From: Marasmius tenuissimus
Taxonomy: Eukaryota; Basidiomycota; Agaricomycetes; Agaricales; Marasmiaceae
Reading direction: 5' to 3'
DNA: 64,000 nt
NCBI GenBank assembly: GCA_029532415.1
Contig: JAQOTA010000042.1
Span: forward strand, 930,001-994,000
Every line of letters begins with the position of its first letter. Position 1 is the first letter of the stretch. Position numbers and translations under genes: made by a program. A model generated the notes under the pieces. The model was not told the origin of the DNA and did no database searches. It saw only the letters and a program-made list of their open reading frames with translations. Below, in pieces: positions 45,175 through 57,023 of this stretch.

Positions 45175-46450
45175 TCCTTGAGGCTTCTTGGGCCCTCTAC
45201 CTTAAGTTTTTACCCTCAAGTATGCTGCTCAAGTAGTAGATCTCAAAATCAGATTCAACTTGAGTATCAAATTGAGTATTACCTTGACAAATATCTGAAG
45301 GAATGACTTGAGGAAATCTTGAGAATGACTTGAGCAGAAAACTTGAGATTCACTCTGTACTAATGTAGATAGGGAACTTGAGTGAAAATTGAGTAGGGAA
45401 TAAATAGCCTTGAGAGAAGAAGTCAGACTTGAGTGTACATAAAGTATGGACTTGAGCAAGGAGGAAAATGGACTTGAGTGAAGGAAAATGTGGACTTGAG
45501 CAAATGATAAAGAGACTCGAGAGTATGAACATGAGTAAAGGAAAGTACAAACTTGAGCGACAAATTGCCACAAAGTGGGTGCATTATCTTTGTTATCCTC
45601 AGAGTCCCTTCCAACTTGGCATCCCAGAGCTTTGTATACACCTGAAGATGAAGTGCTTAGGGTTCATGAAGACGAAAGTCATTTGTTGCTGTGAGTCTTT
45701 TTTTTGTCTCAATTCTTGTTTGTTTCTGAAACTTGGACAGGTGGGATGGAACATGATAAATGGTTTGAGTCAAATGCACACCTATTGATATAGCAGCAGC
45801 TCTAACGCAATGTATAATCTTGAAGCACCATAATGTATAAACCAGCCCTCTCCTCCACTCTGTATCTCACTGAAATGTAGCGTAGAAAGGAAGAAATAAA
45901 CAACAACGCAGGATGCACACTTGCCTCTGAGTCACCTACTGGTACATGTTCCCTCTCTGTCTGTCTGGTTCAGCTACTTACAACCTCTCCACAGTCAACA
46001 AATATGTTGTCCTGGCCAGAAACTGGCCCAACCCAAGGTTAGCACTTGACTTCATAAGCCCTGCACGTTGTACAGTGCTCACATTGAACGATGGCAGCCT
46101 CACTATGCAGTGTACTCGCCACTCCTATGTATTCGCACAACATATACAATATATTTTGTTCTACCCTTTCATGTGTGTTTGCCTGACCTGACTTGAGACA
46201 AACCTTGAAGCATTGTTGAGTGTGGCTTGAGTGAGGTTGAGTCAGCTCATTTACTCCCTCAAGGTCAATGTTGAGGTACCCTTGAGCACAGTTTGAGTTG
46301 CCTCATCTACTCCCTCAGCATCAACCTTGAGCCACCTCATTCACTCCCTTAAGTTTGACTCACTCACTCCCTCAAGTTCAACTCAACCACATTGCTCAAG
46401 GTTCTCTCAAGTACAGCTGTCAGCGTGTTGTAATAAGGTAAGTACGAGGT
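45175..46450. repeat. Two clusters of ACTTGAG / CTCAAGT motifs bracketing 600 bp
   Basis: The left cluster (45175-45565) has about 14 copies of (A/C)CTTGAG, nearly all in one orientation. The right cluster (46190-46450) has a similar number in both orientations, mixed with GTTGAG and CCCTCAAG. Such dense subterminal motifs at two ends are typical of transposase-binding regions of hAT or CACTA elements. I find no terminal repeat or transposase, so this may be a deleted element. Confidence 0.5.
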
Positions 46451-46612
46451 AAGGAGAAAACTCAAGTATTTTGCCCGGTTTTTGAGGAAACCTGGCCTCG
46501 ATTTCCCAGATACAGTCTTTACATATTCAAAGTTTACATTAAGACCAACATAACACATTGCATAAAACCCCCAGTAGCATAGTGAACCAGGGACATGAGT
46601 GCCGGGCAACCT

Positions 46613-48762
46613 TCACACGATTGTTTCATCCATCTGCCTGGTGTCCCGACCAATCCCGTTCTTGACACTTTCACACCCTGCGTGCAGTCTATTCTCTGTC
46701 ATAGCCATCGAAGATGGAGCATTGTAGACTTGAACCGTGGGAAGCACTGGACTGGCAAAATTCTCCATTCCTGCCACGGTGTCGGTGAATCTCAATGTCG
46801 ACAAAGCACGCCCTCCCCGAGTACTGTGCTCCTGCACTGCGTTAAAAATCTGAGCTCGGACAAGCATAAGGGTGGGTGCAATTCCCTCGCGGCGTGAAGA
46901 AACGCCATCAGGCTCCTTGTTCGACGCAAATATAGAGGCGCACTCACCACAATCAAAGTAACCGTCAGGTAGAAATCGATTGGATAACCGTTCAACTTGT
47001 CGACATTCTGGTATATGCCAACATAGGCAACGATGAAGATGGGGTAAATAATCCCGGATTCAAGGCTACGGTGTTTCAAAGTCTTATGAATCTCCGAGAC
47101 GTGACGGCCCGGAGAGTATATCTGTTGACCTACATTATGGTCACGGTCCTCTGGTACAGCCATGAGATACCGTGCCCCAGGATTTCTCGTGCCTCTCTAG
47201 TTATCCACCAGAGTCTTGCCGCTTCGGATAAAATGTAAGGCGACAACGTTGCCTCACGAGACAACGAACTAACTGGTCATCAAGGTGATTAGAATGTTTA
47301 CAGCAGTATAAGCACCCGTGTAACCTAGACGCATGTCGGATCCGAGTGTGTAGATTCGGAAATCTGATCTGGCTCCAACTATTTCCACGCTTGCAGCAAT
47401 AAGCCCGAACACTTTAGCTGTTCGTCAGTCTTAAGTGTGGACTGGGAATGGCGAGGCACTACTTGCAATTTGTGGCAGAGGCGAGAACCAGGAGGGGAAT
47501 TCCGACGCGTTTTCGCCTGTCCCAGATCACGTAGCACCTGTGAATCTTTGGAATAACTGAGCTCTGTTTGAAGACTAGCGATTGCCATTGAATTACAAGT
47601 GTCATATCGGCGAGAGAACTGGATCAATATAATCAGCGACTGAGAGCCACAGTAGAGACTTTGAATTACTTGGCCAGGATGGCGACAATACTCCATATTG
47701 CGCTGAAAATGGATGGGAATAGTCAGTATAATGACTGAACAAAAGGGTATGCACTTGAATAGCTTACTCATCTGCAGATCTGAGGGGGTCGTCCGTTACA
47801 TATTCGATCGCTGTCGTCGTTGGTTTTGATCGCGTTAAAAAAGATGACAGACTGGCGAACAGCGGATTGAGTGTAGAAGACTACGTTGAGGGTTCCAAGT
47901 GCAAAAAGTAGTATGGTGGAGCCTAGATACAGGCTGTGCGTTCTGTTAGCCGTTGGACCTTGTCTGTATTTCTTGAATGTGACGTTGAGACAGAGTATGA
48001 AAAGCAGGATGTAAAAACCTGTGGATCAAGACTGTCAGAAGACTCAACTAGTCACAAGTAGGAGCCTATCGTTGACCATAAGCCAGGAACATAACCTAGT
48101 CGTGAATTAGTTTATATCACAAATCCACTACTCACCTGTTCAGATGTGGTTTTGATGATAAGGGAATAACTGATGTGAATGCAGAGAGCAGAGGAGATGT
48201 TGTCAAAGGACAGAAGACGTTCTTTAGTCTGAGGTTTATGCCTCAGACAATCTAGCTTATATACATGGATTCTACAGGACCCCAGACACTATCTAAGACC
48301 TATGATACCTAAGCTGACTGATGCACTCGTCAGGATGAGTCTACTATGAGTCGCGATGGTGCAATCAAGGTGTAAGTATGAGTCGAGTGAGTCGTAAGAG
48401 TCAACTCGAGTGTTCGAGCTGTCCACACAGCACATGACTTGCCATAGTCATGGTGTGGCAGATCTAGACCTATGCATATCCCCTTTAGTTACAGATCTAT
48501 CTAGATGAGTCCAGACCGAATCTATAGAACAAGAGATCAGATATCTACTGATAAGATGTTAGATTGGATCGAATGATATGATAACCACATGGCACAGATA
48601 AGATATAGGGAGATTAGATGTAGAGAGAGAAAATCTGTGACAGTTTAACCATGCTTTCAGTTGTAAGCTGATCCGCACATAACTCACCAAGAGGGTTGTA
48701 ATAGGATAAATCACAATATTTTCGAGGGAGAGAAGACTTGAGAAAGGGATGTATTTTGGCAT
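46613..48762 (-). pseudogene. Basidiomycete seven-helix membrane protein, frameshifted
   Basis: Parts on the minus strand: a likely start exon at about 48688-48762 (MPKYIPFSSLLSLENIVIYP), about 47775-48018 (GFYILLFILCLNVTFKKYRQ and YLGSTILLFALGTLNVVFY), a segment near 47530 (CYVIWDRRKRVGIPLLVLAS), about 47290-47400 (GYTGAYTAVNILITLM), about 47190-47250 (ARLWWITREAREILG), 46948-47129 (HKTLKHRSLESGIIYPIFIV) and 46613-46885 (GIAPTLMLVRAQIFNA, then a soluble tail). This motif order is that of an agaricomycete seven-helix family whose ligands are unknown. A base too many in a T-run near 47830 and another phase mismatch break the frame, and an LTR-like insert separates the first exon. Confidence 0.6.
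48198..48600 (+). mobile_element. Possible solo LTR upstream in the membrane-protein gene
   Basis: Begins TGTTGTCAAAGGACAGAAG, with a TATATA box near 48260, and is dense in GAGTCGAGTGAGTCG-like direct repeats. It lies between the probable first and second exons of the membrane-protein gene. The right end and the target duplication cannot be fixed, so this is a tentative call. Confidence 0.35.
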
Positions 48763-48799
48763 GGCTTCTAAGAAAGGAGGGAGAGAAAGAGAAATGGGG

Positions 48800-50200
48800 G
48801 TCAGCGCAAATGGATGATTATCGTGTTCGAGTTCTTAAAAGTGGGTAAGCTTGGATTGCAATCTTGATGGATGGAACCACATCAGAACAATCATTAGTAA
48901 TGCCTGAGCTTTATGGCTAGCCCCACAGGATACTCCATACCTTGCCTACCTGATGTTACTGCAAGTGGGCCGTATGCTGCGTTGCTATCGTGCGTCGAGA
49001 TCATCATAACAGATGAATTTATCAAAAACTCCTCAATAGAACTGAGAGGTAAGCCCCACACGACGCAAGCCAGTCTTGATTGTTTCCTCCTCCTCTTTTT
49101 ATCTTCTGAGCAATTGCGGGTGCATTTTGCGTTGCCAGTGGCCGCATATTGTATTTTGTCAGTCTCCCAATGGACAAGGCGCCAAACCAAAACCTTGAAT
49201 CGTGGCTACGAGCGACACAAACTCACCAATACACCAGGGAGAACCCTATTCTTTGGCTGTGACCAAAGATTTGCGGCCAAAGTAGGGTTTGGATGGTGAA
49301 ACGTGTGCAGCCTGTTAGATGCAATGCGATAATCCTTCATAAAATAAGAGCAAGGAGTGAGTAAGATGAATCATTGAGCAAGACCGTGTAGGTCAACTAA
49401 ATCTTGTTTCATAGTGGTGTCACCATTTTAGATAGTAACACTGAACCTGGGTACAGAGATGCTCAGGAACAACACACCTTGAACTGGGCCTTGACTGAAG
49501 GTTGTATACTATGTAGTCTTGAGTTGATGACCCTGGCATAAGGTGGAGCAGGGGATATCCAGGTGTCTTGAATCCAGTGAATCGGTGCCTGGTTGCAACA
49601 AGTGGAGCATCAAGAGTTATACTTAACATCTTTGAAATACTCAAGGGGGGTTGGGGGACTTGGGGTAGCATGTAATCTTTGCTGTGAAGGGAGTGATGGG
49701 AGGACTGGATCCGGGATATCACTAATACAATTACATTGAGAGGGGTCTAGTTAAAATGATAACAGTCATTTGACAAAAAAAGAAAAGTAAGAATAAGGAA
49801 GGACATCACTTCTGTGCACAATTGTGCTTAGGAGATGTCAAAACATCCGTGGGATAGCTCCCCAATAGATGAGCATCTGGTTAGATTCCTGGGTCCTTCA
49901 CTTCAAAGGAGCTCCTGCCAATGTTTCTGCCTAGGACTTGGCCTTTCCTACTGAAGCTGCAGTTCTTGTGCATCTTGGCTTGTGCTCACTACAATGACAT
50001 TGTGGAGCTTGTAAAGACAGTGAAAATTCAATAGTACAGGTCATTTTGTGTGAAGTTGCTCAATCCCTCTCAGTGTAGCTGTCAAGAATATAGGGCCCCT
50101 GAGAGCAAAGGCTGGATTCAGGACATATACCATCTGATATTGAAGCCAGAAACATACACATATCAGGGGTTTTGTCATCCATGTTTTTTTCAGTATGGGC
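48800..50200. other. Unassigned stretch
   Basis: A plus-strand frame of 128 codons (48913-49299) and its minus-strand counterpart lack motifs. Scattered CTTGAG motifs occur near 49540. No gene can be supported. Confidence 0.25.
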
Positions 50201-50204
50201 TCTG

Positions 50205-50310
50205 TTCAATAGCTGTGCCAATAGTTCTGGCAAGTTTTGTGATTTGTTTGTGCTTGAGTTTTGGTTTGGTTTAGTGTGAAAACACACTGTGATCTCCTAC
50301 TGAATGGATA
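50205..50310 (+). repeat. Relic terminal repeat of the Tc1-like/MITE family
   Basis: Resembles the terminal repeat of the MITE at 19953/25845 over about 100 bp, including AGCTGTGCCAATAGTTCTGG, a TTTAGTGTGAAAACACACTGTGATC stretch split by changes, and CCTACTGAATG at the end. Diverged and without a visible partner end, so an old relic. Confidence 0.5.
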
Positions 50311-50716
50311 GCAAGGGGGCACACACTTGACAAAAAATCCCTCTGTAACAGGTGTGTTTTCTCCAGCTCTAAGGGTCAAGGTTTTGGGGTTTTAATAATG
50401 CAAGAGATGATCCCAACAAATAGACACAGACAATCCTGACTGTCCTAGACGTAGTGAAGTGTCCTTCAGTGCAATAAGAACCCCTGAAATTGTCCTGATT
50501 GAAGGTGTTTTGTTGTGATAAGGCTTCCTAACAGTATCCCAATGGAGGTTGGTTGTTCTTTCAGGTTATGAGGATGGTTGCAACTGCAAAAGATGTAATC
50601 CTACAGCCTCTAACAACAAGAAGAGATGGTCAGTACAATTGGTTCCAACTATGGAGCACACCTATGAGCTTGTTGTCATTGACAGTAGACTGAACAGAGT
50701 AGGGAGCAAGAGAAGA

Positions 50717-50914
50717 GCATCAGCTCAACGAAGCCCAGAAATTGACCTCGCATAGATGTGAATGTCGGAGAGATGAAGACAACGATGAAAACACCGACCC
50801 ATCCAAATTTCATCGCTTGATTTTCGTAGACGCGCAAAAAAAAGTTTCCAGATACCACTCACCCAAAAAATCTGGTGGGAGGAATGTAGGAATCCTTGCA
50901 GAGGAAGAAGTCAT
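50717..50914 (-). pseudogene. Array family gene, duplicated 5' fragment of copy 1
   Basis: Start exon MTSSSARIPTFLPPDF (ATG at 50912-50914) and part of the second exon only. Compared with copy 1, 28 bp around the second exon's splice acceptor are deleted (copy 1 positions about 6490-6517). The fragment ends at the duplication boundary. Confidence 0.5.
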
Positions 50915-50999
50915 GGAGGCGAGGAGGAAAGAGAGAGGCCCACGTTTTGGACCCCCACTGTAAGTCCAGCCAAAAACTTTGCGAGGCGAGAAAGACAAA

Positions 51000-51926
51000 G
51001 TTTGACCGAGTAGAGGTATGGCTCGAGCAAATGAGGGAAACGGTCCAAAGATGTCCTTTCGCCTCATTCCCCCATGGCTATCCCAACCTGATAAGTGTCT
51101 GAATGATTGGTCTCGCGAGACGTCCAACGAGAATGACCGGGACTGTGCGTACAGTCAAGTTCACAACCGTAGCAGGGAGGGAGTGGAAATGAGGAGGCGC
51201 AGCGAAATAGAGGTAATGGAAGCGTACATCTCAAGGCTATAACCGTTCAAAGCCTCTTGGGGAGCAACGGCAATGGGATTGGAGATCTCCAGCCTGCGAA
51301 GGATGGATGTAAGATAGACCCATTGGCCGTTCTGCATGGAGTGGAACGAGGGTATATTAACAAGGGATTGACACACAGCGTTGGGTAGTGTCGTGGGAAA
51401 TGGCCCTATGTCTGTGAAAATATCAATACGCTTATGGACGCAGAAGGAAACATACCTTCAAAATGTCAGCAGTACTCCTATGGCCACCTCACACTTTCCG
51501 CTCAAGACTCACGCTATCCAAAATTCGTTAAAACCTGCAGGCCTAATGTCGGGTAAGTGCAGGCTAAAATCTAGTACTGGGGGGGGAATAATAAATTGAG
51601 CATCCAACGCATGGGGCCGGTAGGAGAAGCGAGAACGAAGGGAACGGATGGAAGGGGGAGGGGGACATTGAGCCAGGATGTTACCCACCTCAACATCAGT
51701 CAACCAATGTCCATTAATCGACCTCGCATAGGTGTAAAACAGTGGGGTTATGGTGACGGCGATCAAAACACCGACCCCAGATCCCACCAAATTTCATCGC
51801 TTGATTGGTGTCGTTTGACTGTCAGCTATGGTAAGTATATCACGCGCATCCAAAGGTCCAGAGACACTACTCACCAAATAAATTGATCAGGAAAGGGTAG
51901 GGAGTAATTATAGAGGAAGAGACCAT
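51000..51926 (-). pseudogene. Array family gene, duplicate of copy 2
   Basis: Start exon MVSSSITTPYPFLINLFG (ATG at 51924-51926), then the same exon-like blocks as 6700-7591. A 30-odd base insertion near 51180 disrupts the four-block region. Like its source it lacks the C-terminal half. Confidence 0.45.
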
Positions 51927-51956
51927 GGAAGCGAAGAAGAAAGAGAGGCCCGCGTT

Positions 51957-52090
51957 CTGGGACCCAGCTCCGAGATTTGCCAGCCGAGCGGAGATGCTTT
52001 AGGGCCGGTTGATCAATAACTTCCACGTGTTTCTTCCATCGTCCGCTCTCCCCAGCGTTCATCTCAGTCTGGTACAGCTCCTAGCGTCGA
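51957..52090 (-). promoter_or_regulatory. Conserved 5' block of the array family (duplicate of copy 2)
   Basis: Core GGAGATGCTTTAGGGCCGG at about 51990-52008, followed by GGTTGATCAATAACTTCCAC and GTG as at 7627-7760. Confidence 0.4.
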
Positions 52091-52456
52091 ATTTATAGCC
52101 TTTTGAGAGACGGATGTCACAATCACGAGGGAAAGGATATATGGAATATATTTCCAGGAAGGGCAGCGCGGTCGAAGAAGTGGGAGTCGACTCTCGAGGC
52201 AACACCACTCTAAATTTAGCATCCTTCGACCAAAACCTCTTCCAAACCACCTTCAACCTCTTCAACCTCTTCTCAAACGCCTCCAAATCCACCTCAATTC
52301 ACCCTCAAACCTGCCTCTACCTTCTCCAAAGAGTGGCCGAAACAATTCCGAAGACGCCGATCTCGCCATCCTTGTACCACCATCTATTTTTCTATAAATC
52401 GACAAACCGCGGAACATGACATCCATTTTCCAGAGAGCTGTACCCAGCTCAACCAC
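52059..52456 (-). pseudogene. Frameshifted copy of the basic 109-codon exon
   Basis: Two overlapping minus-strand frames together match the frame at 7788-8117: FRGLSIYRKIDGG with RMARSASSELFRPLFGEG in one, and EAFEKRLKRLKVVWKRFWSK in the other. A small indel near 52290 separates them. Confidence 0.45.
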
Positions 52457-52459
52457 TCC

Positions 52460-54600
52460 ACTTGCGTGTCGACTAGCGTTGGTCTACCCTGGAGTCAACT
52501 TGTGCGTCTTTTCAACTGAAGATTGACGGAGCCTTGACTACCTCCCTAGTACTAGTACGCTCTTGGCTCCCTACTGGAAAGCAAATCGAAATATTGGAGC
52601 TCGACTCCGGGGCTTGTACGTTCCCTTACCCAGAAATAATGCTACCTTTGAAGATTGTTTCGGCTTCGGGTATGTTCCGTGATTTAACATTCTCGTCAAG
52701 TTGACGATACAGTATTTTTCACGCTGAGCGAAGTTCATTTATCGTCTTGTGGACCTCGAGTTTTACTCTGTAGTATCTTACGAGGGAGCAAGCGTTGTCA
52801 TGAAGCTCCGCTGGGCAAGCCCTCGCTCAATGCCGACCTCTCCTCATCGTCGCGGTCAGCATATATCAGACTGGTTTACTGATACGGCACACCAGATTCT
52901 TTCTCTCAACACAATTCATGTGTGAGCTATTGATGGGACTAAATTTTGCCGTGACTCCCAACGACTGATTGTATCTCCACGAGACCTCGCCAAAATGTTG
53001 GATTGATAATGACACTGGCTGCTCATCATTGTCAACAAGCTCTTTCCTGCCTTCTCCAGCCCGTTGCTACGTCTCTTGCTGTATCTGGAACCGCCGTCTC
53101 AGGTTCGCGTTTCAATTCTGACGTTAGGTCCTCATATCTCGAAAAACACTGATCTGTATGTCTCCTCAGATACTCGTCGGCCCATGTGATGTTGACAACT
53201 TGTGTATTTTCACCCTCAGCACAACCGCAACAGCAATATGAATCCCATCATCTCGCAAGCGGCAAAGCTAATCAGAAAGTTCGACTCATTGTCTCCCTAG
53301 TCTGATCAACACGGTTTCGGCCCCCGTGATGTTATGGAACCTCAACGGTGCGTGCATCATTCTCCTTCACCGTCACCGCCATGCTCAGCTGGTGTGAGTT
53401 TAGCCTCTGTAGAACAATACCTCAAGGACAAGGAGGAGAAAGTGCGATTATCTTTTGTCGCACCAGCTACGCTGCGCTGCACTCGGTTGTTCATGTTTCT
53501 GTATTGCGACATTCAGCATATACAGGGACCTCGATACATGCGCAGAAGTCCCTCTGACAACATCCAATTAGAGCCCTAGAACAAGAACAAACGGGATGAA
53601 CCAGCCCAATCGAGAGCAGGCAAATGGTATGTGTGACATTGCTATGTTTCTATGTCCCAGCTGATCGAAACTTTTGTTGGGAAACACCCACCATCACCAG
53701 TAGCCAATAGCAAGCATCTGCGGCGCTTGTTATGATCATGTCCTTGCTCTTCAAGGTCCTCAGGGTTATTTGATTGGTACCTAGAACACAATCGTGAACT
53801 CAAGTGGTGCGCAAGGCACACGATCGTATCAATTTACGTTCCTTCAAGATATCGGTGGTTCATGCTCATCCTGTACTAGTGTTCGGCGGAGTCTTTGCGT
53901 CTTTACCGGTCTAGAACGTCCATCGTTGATACTGCATTGCATAAAACCAAGTAGAATCGAGTAGCCCTGATTGCCGATGACTTGAGTGCGCGTGATATTT
54001 CTTTTTGTCTCTTTAGTCTGGCCGGGCTCATATGATCTCTTAAATATGAACGTCACGGCTTGATCTACCACCATCTCTTTGTCGTTCGCAGCACCCAACG
54101 GTACTTATGAGGCAGCCTACTGAACCATTCATTTGCCGCCCGAATTATGCTCACTAGTAATGCCAGATTTTCAGGTACGTGTGCGCTATCCCATTGACGT
54201 CGATTTCCGTGCTGATCAAAGTACCTTCAGAAATATAACAACTCGAAGCATACCGTGAGGTAGTACTTCGAGTCGTACCGGGGGAATTGGATGGAGAGAA
54301 ATCGCGATGGCCTAATATCCAACTCGGATGGGTACCTGGGTTTTATTTCGTCTCGGTGTACTGTGTCACAAGTACTTGACTATACCTCGTGTATTCTACC
54401 CGCTCTTTAGGATTGCTTCGAATCCCCTAACCACAACTAGCTATGATGGGCTGCTCGCCCTCCACATGTACCAACCTCTGAATGACCATGTGTAAGTTTT
54501 ATAGCTACAACTCGTAGCCGCTGCACATGCATTGTCGTGAGAAGCAGCCTGCTGATGTGCCGTTTTTAGCTGTATTGTTCACTGATGAATAAGGTAATAG
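52460..54600. other. Duplicated region without secure genes
   Basis: Counterpart of 8200-10380 with many small differences and a 106-bp deletion near 54366. The plus strand around 53400-53570 is open (VEQYLKDKEEKVRLSF) but the other copy has a stop and indels there. No gene assigned. Confidence 0.35.
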
Positions 54601-54805
54601 TCGCTATGCAAAACAATACAAATAGGGTTTCGTGAGGAACCAAGAGCAAGTAAACGTTTTTAGTCTACAAATCCTGGGTATCAACCAGATCCCATCCCTC
54701 TGAAACGTCAGTGGGGCTTCTCGAGTTGACAATCCCGGAATTTCTCTTCTGTTGAGGCTCGGCGGAAACGACTGATGTCTGTTCAGTATTCTTATGTGTA
54801 GGTAT

Positions 54806-57023
54806 TCACAAAATATTCGTACCGTTCTTCTTCGTCCAGAGTCCGAAGCCTTTGACCAACAGAGCAGGAATTGAACACTTCTCTTCATGCACGACTTCAG
54901 ATTTTGTAGGCGTATCTATGAGTGAGAATGTTGATGGGGAAGCGAGTTGAGATCTCGAGGAGGACAGTTCTTCATCACCCAAGTCTTCATCATCCGAGTC
55001 TTCGAGCTCAGTCATCCTTCTATCATGAGGATCACCTGGAGCAAGCATTCAGTTGTATCGGAGACGAAATAGAATCTGACACACACCTCGTATCAACGTG
55101 GGATAGCCATGATCTCGAGCGTATTGTTTGCCATCGGACTCGTAACCTTTCTTGTGCAGATATGTCTCAACAATGTTGTACTCGTGGTCCCACCAAAATG
55201 ACCCAATACACTCCCTAACTTCTAGCTCAGGTATCCCGTATTTCTCCCAATCCTTGTCTGAGATTGTAACTTTTCCTTTCGGGTCCAATGTCCAGTAGAA
55301 CAGGGGGTCGGGCAAGGGAGCTTGTACACAGTACATTCCATTGATGTGCTTGACGCAGAGAGGTGGAACAAAGAGATAAGCAGGGGGAGATGATGTGTGG
55401 TTATGGGGAAATTTGCCGGTGAGGGTGAATCCCACTTCATCAATGAGATCTGGATATAGATATTGCATAGAGGTGAATATGCAAAGATAAACTAGTCAAA
55501 AACTTACGGATCCAACCACTGACCATCGAGGAGTCATGCTGACTGAGATAAGCCCCCCGAAGTTGATCTCGGCCCTTCAACGGAAGGCGCAATGAGAAGC
55601 GTAGACTGATTCGAGCCTCGTGGATGTTGGACGATTGAAAGTCCACCCGTGAATATACTACATTGCTCAGTAAACTATTGGATGAGGAGATGGATGTGGG
55701 CACACCTTTTCCAGAGTAACTTGCCTTGATGTTGTGGCTGCGAGACTCAAAGTGCCATTCAGGAGGCGGAGTGGAAGGAAAGTGAGCAAGAACACCGCTT
55801 CTCCAGAAATTTACAATGGCGCCAAACGTCAGGAGGCCATGTGGTGCATACTCTGACAGGTCGTCTTCTCTCCATGTTTTCCCCAAGGACACAGCACAGC
55901 TCAACAGGCTACCGAAAGTTCGTTCGAAATAGGTGGTGATGTCATCAACATCGAGTTGGGGACGAGTTCCTTGGGGAAGTGGGGTGAATGAGAAGTCGGA
56001 ATCGTAATACTCCCATTCCTCGACGGAGGTGGAAGCCGGGTCGTAGAGCCACGATCCGGCGTTGAGATCGAATGTCCAGTCGGACTCGTCGTCCGAAACC
56101 TGGTGTGCTATATTTAGCCAGGAACCACTAAACATAGCCAACTCACCGAAACTACCAGAGACTCATCGGCACGGAGGGCTCGGATTGCGACTTCCTGGAG
56201 ATACTGTCAGTAGGGGATAGATAGAAGAGTGATAGCGGTACGTGTGTATAATCAAGGTAGAGATAAACCAATCCATATTCCCGATATCGCCTAAAAAGCT
56301 CCCTTCCATTGGCCAGCTCTGCAACCCAGCCCAGTCAACCAACTTCGATAATCGGTCTAGCGGAAACCATCGTACCTGCGTGCATAATAAAAGTTGGCAT
56401 CTCTGACAACACCAGTCCCAACATCTGAGTCAAATGCCGTTGTCCAGACGTGATTGTCAACATGAGGGCCAAACAATCGTGCCAAATTGAGTGCTACCTG
56501 TTAATCGTGTATGTCTCATAGAGCTTTTTCCACAACTGTATCACATTGTCACTCCGTATAGTTATTGCAGAGCTCAACGTGTACTCACCTCGCACAAAGT
56601 GGCCTTGTCTTTCTTCCCCACTGGCTCAAACTTGACAACGGTGACCATGCAATTGTAATTTGGGTAGATAGCGGCGGGATGGAAACTTTGTACAACCTGG
56701 ACACGTGTTTGTTCAGGGCTTCGAAAAGGATTTGTGGGCCTCAAAATGCAAATATTCATCCGTCTCGACCACACGGGCCCCTTCGATAACAGATCGCCCT
56801 CGTAGATTTCGCGGTATCGAGTCTGCCTCGGCTGAAGTAGACATGGATTCAGCAACATATTCAGCAACAACCTATATCGTGGACGTACCATGAGCCTGTT
56901 TTCATCTTCCTCGCATCTGCCAGTACGACATCGGTTGATTGTTGTGACGTTCCCGCCGATATGTTGAAACTGTGGATTTCCGTTGAATACAAGGCCTCGG
57001 GCGTTGGGGAAGATATTCGACAT
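54806..57023 (-). CDS. Agaricomycete-specific multi-exon family, copy C (apparently intact)
   Basis: Exons mirror copy B at a constant offset of 44220: 56889-57023, 56589-56831, about 56368/56376-56497, 56242-56318, 56147-56194, 55508-56099, 55087-55449 and 54806-55035. From the end of exon 1 to the stop codon the sequence looks identical to copy B. The first differences are one base in the first intron (56881) and two bases near 56975 inside exon 1. In the optional upstream extension two residues differ. Product as for copy B: MSNIFPNAR start, kinase-like middle, and C-terminal YLFVPPLCV/YWTLDP segment, function unknown. The near identity suggests gene conversion or very recent duplication of this tract. 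Confidence 0.65.

Noticed and set aside
45229..45641. Serine- and leucine-rich minus-strand frames in three phases
   Set aside because: All three phases are open because the ACTTGAG repeat lacks stop codons on that strand; no other coding sign.
48913..49299. 128-codon plus-strand frame
   Set aside because: No motif, no second copy, and overlapping minus-strand frame of similar length; treated as chance.
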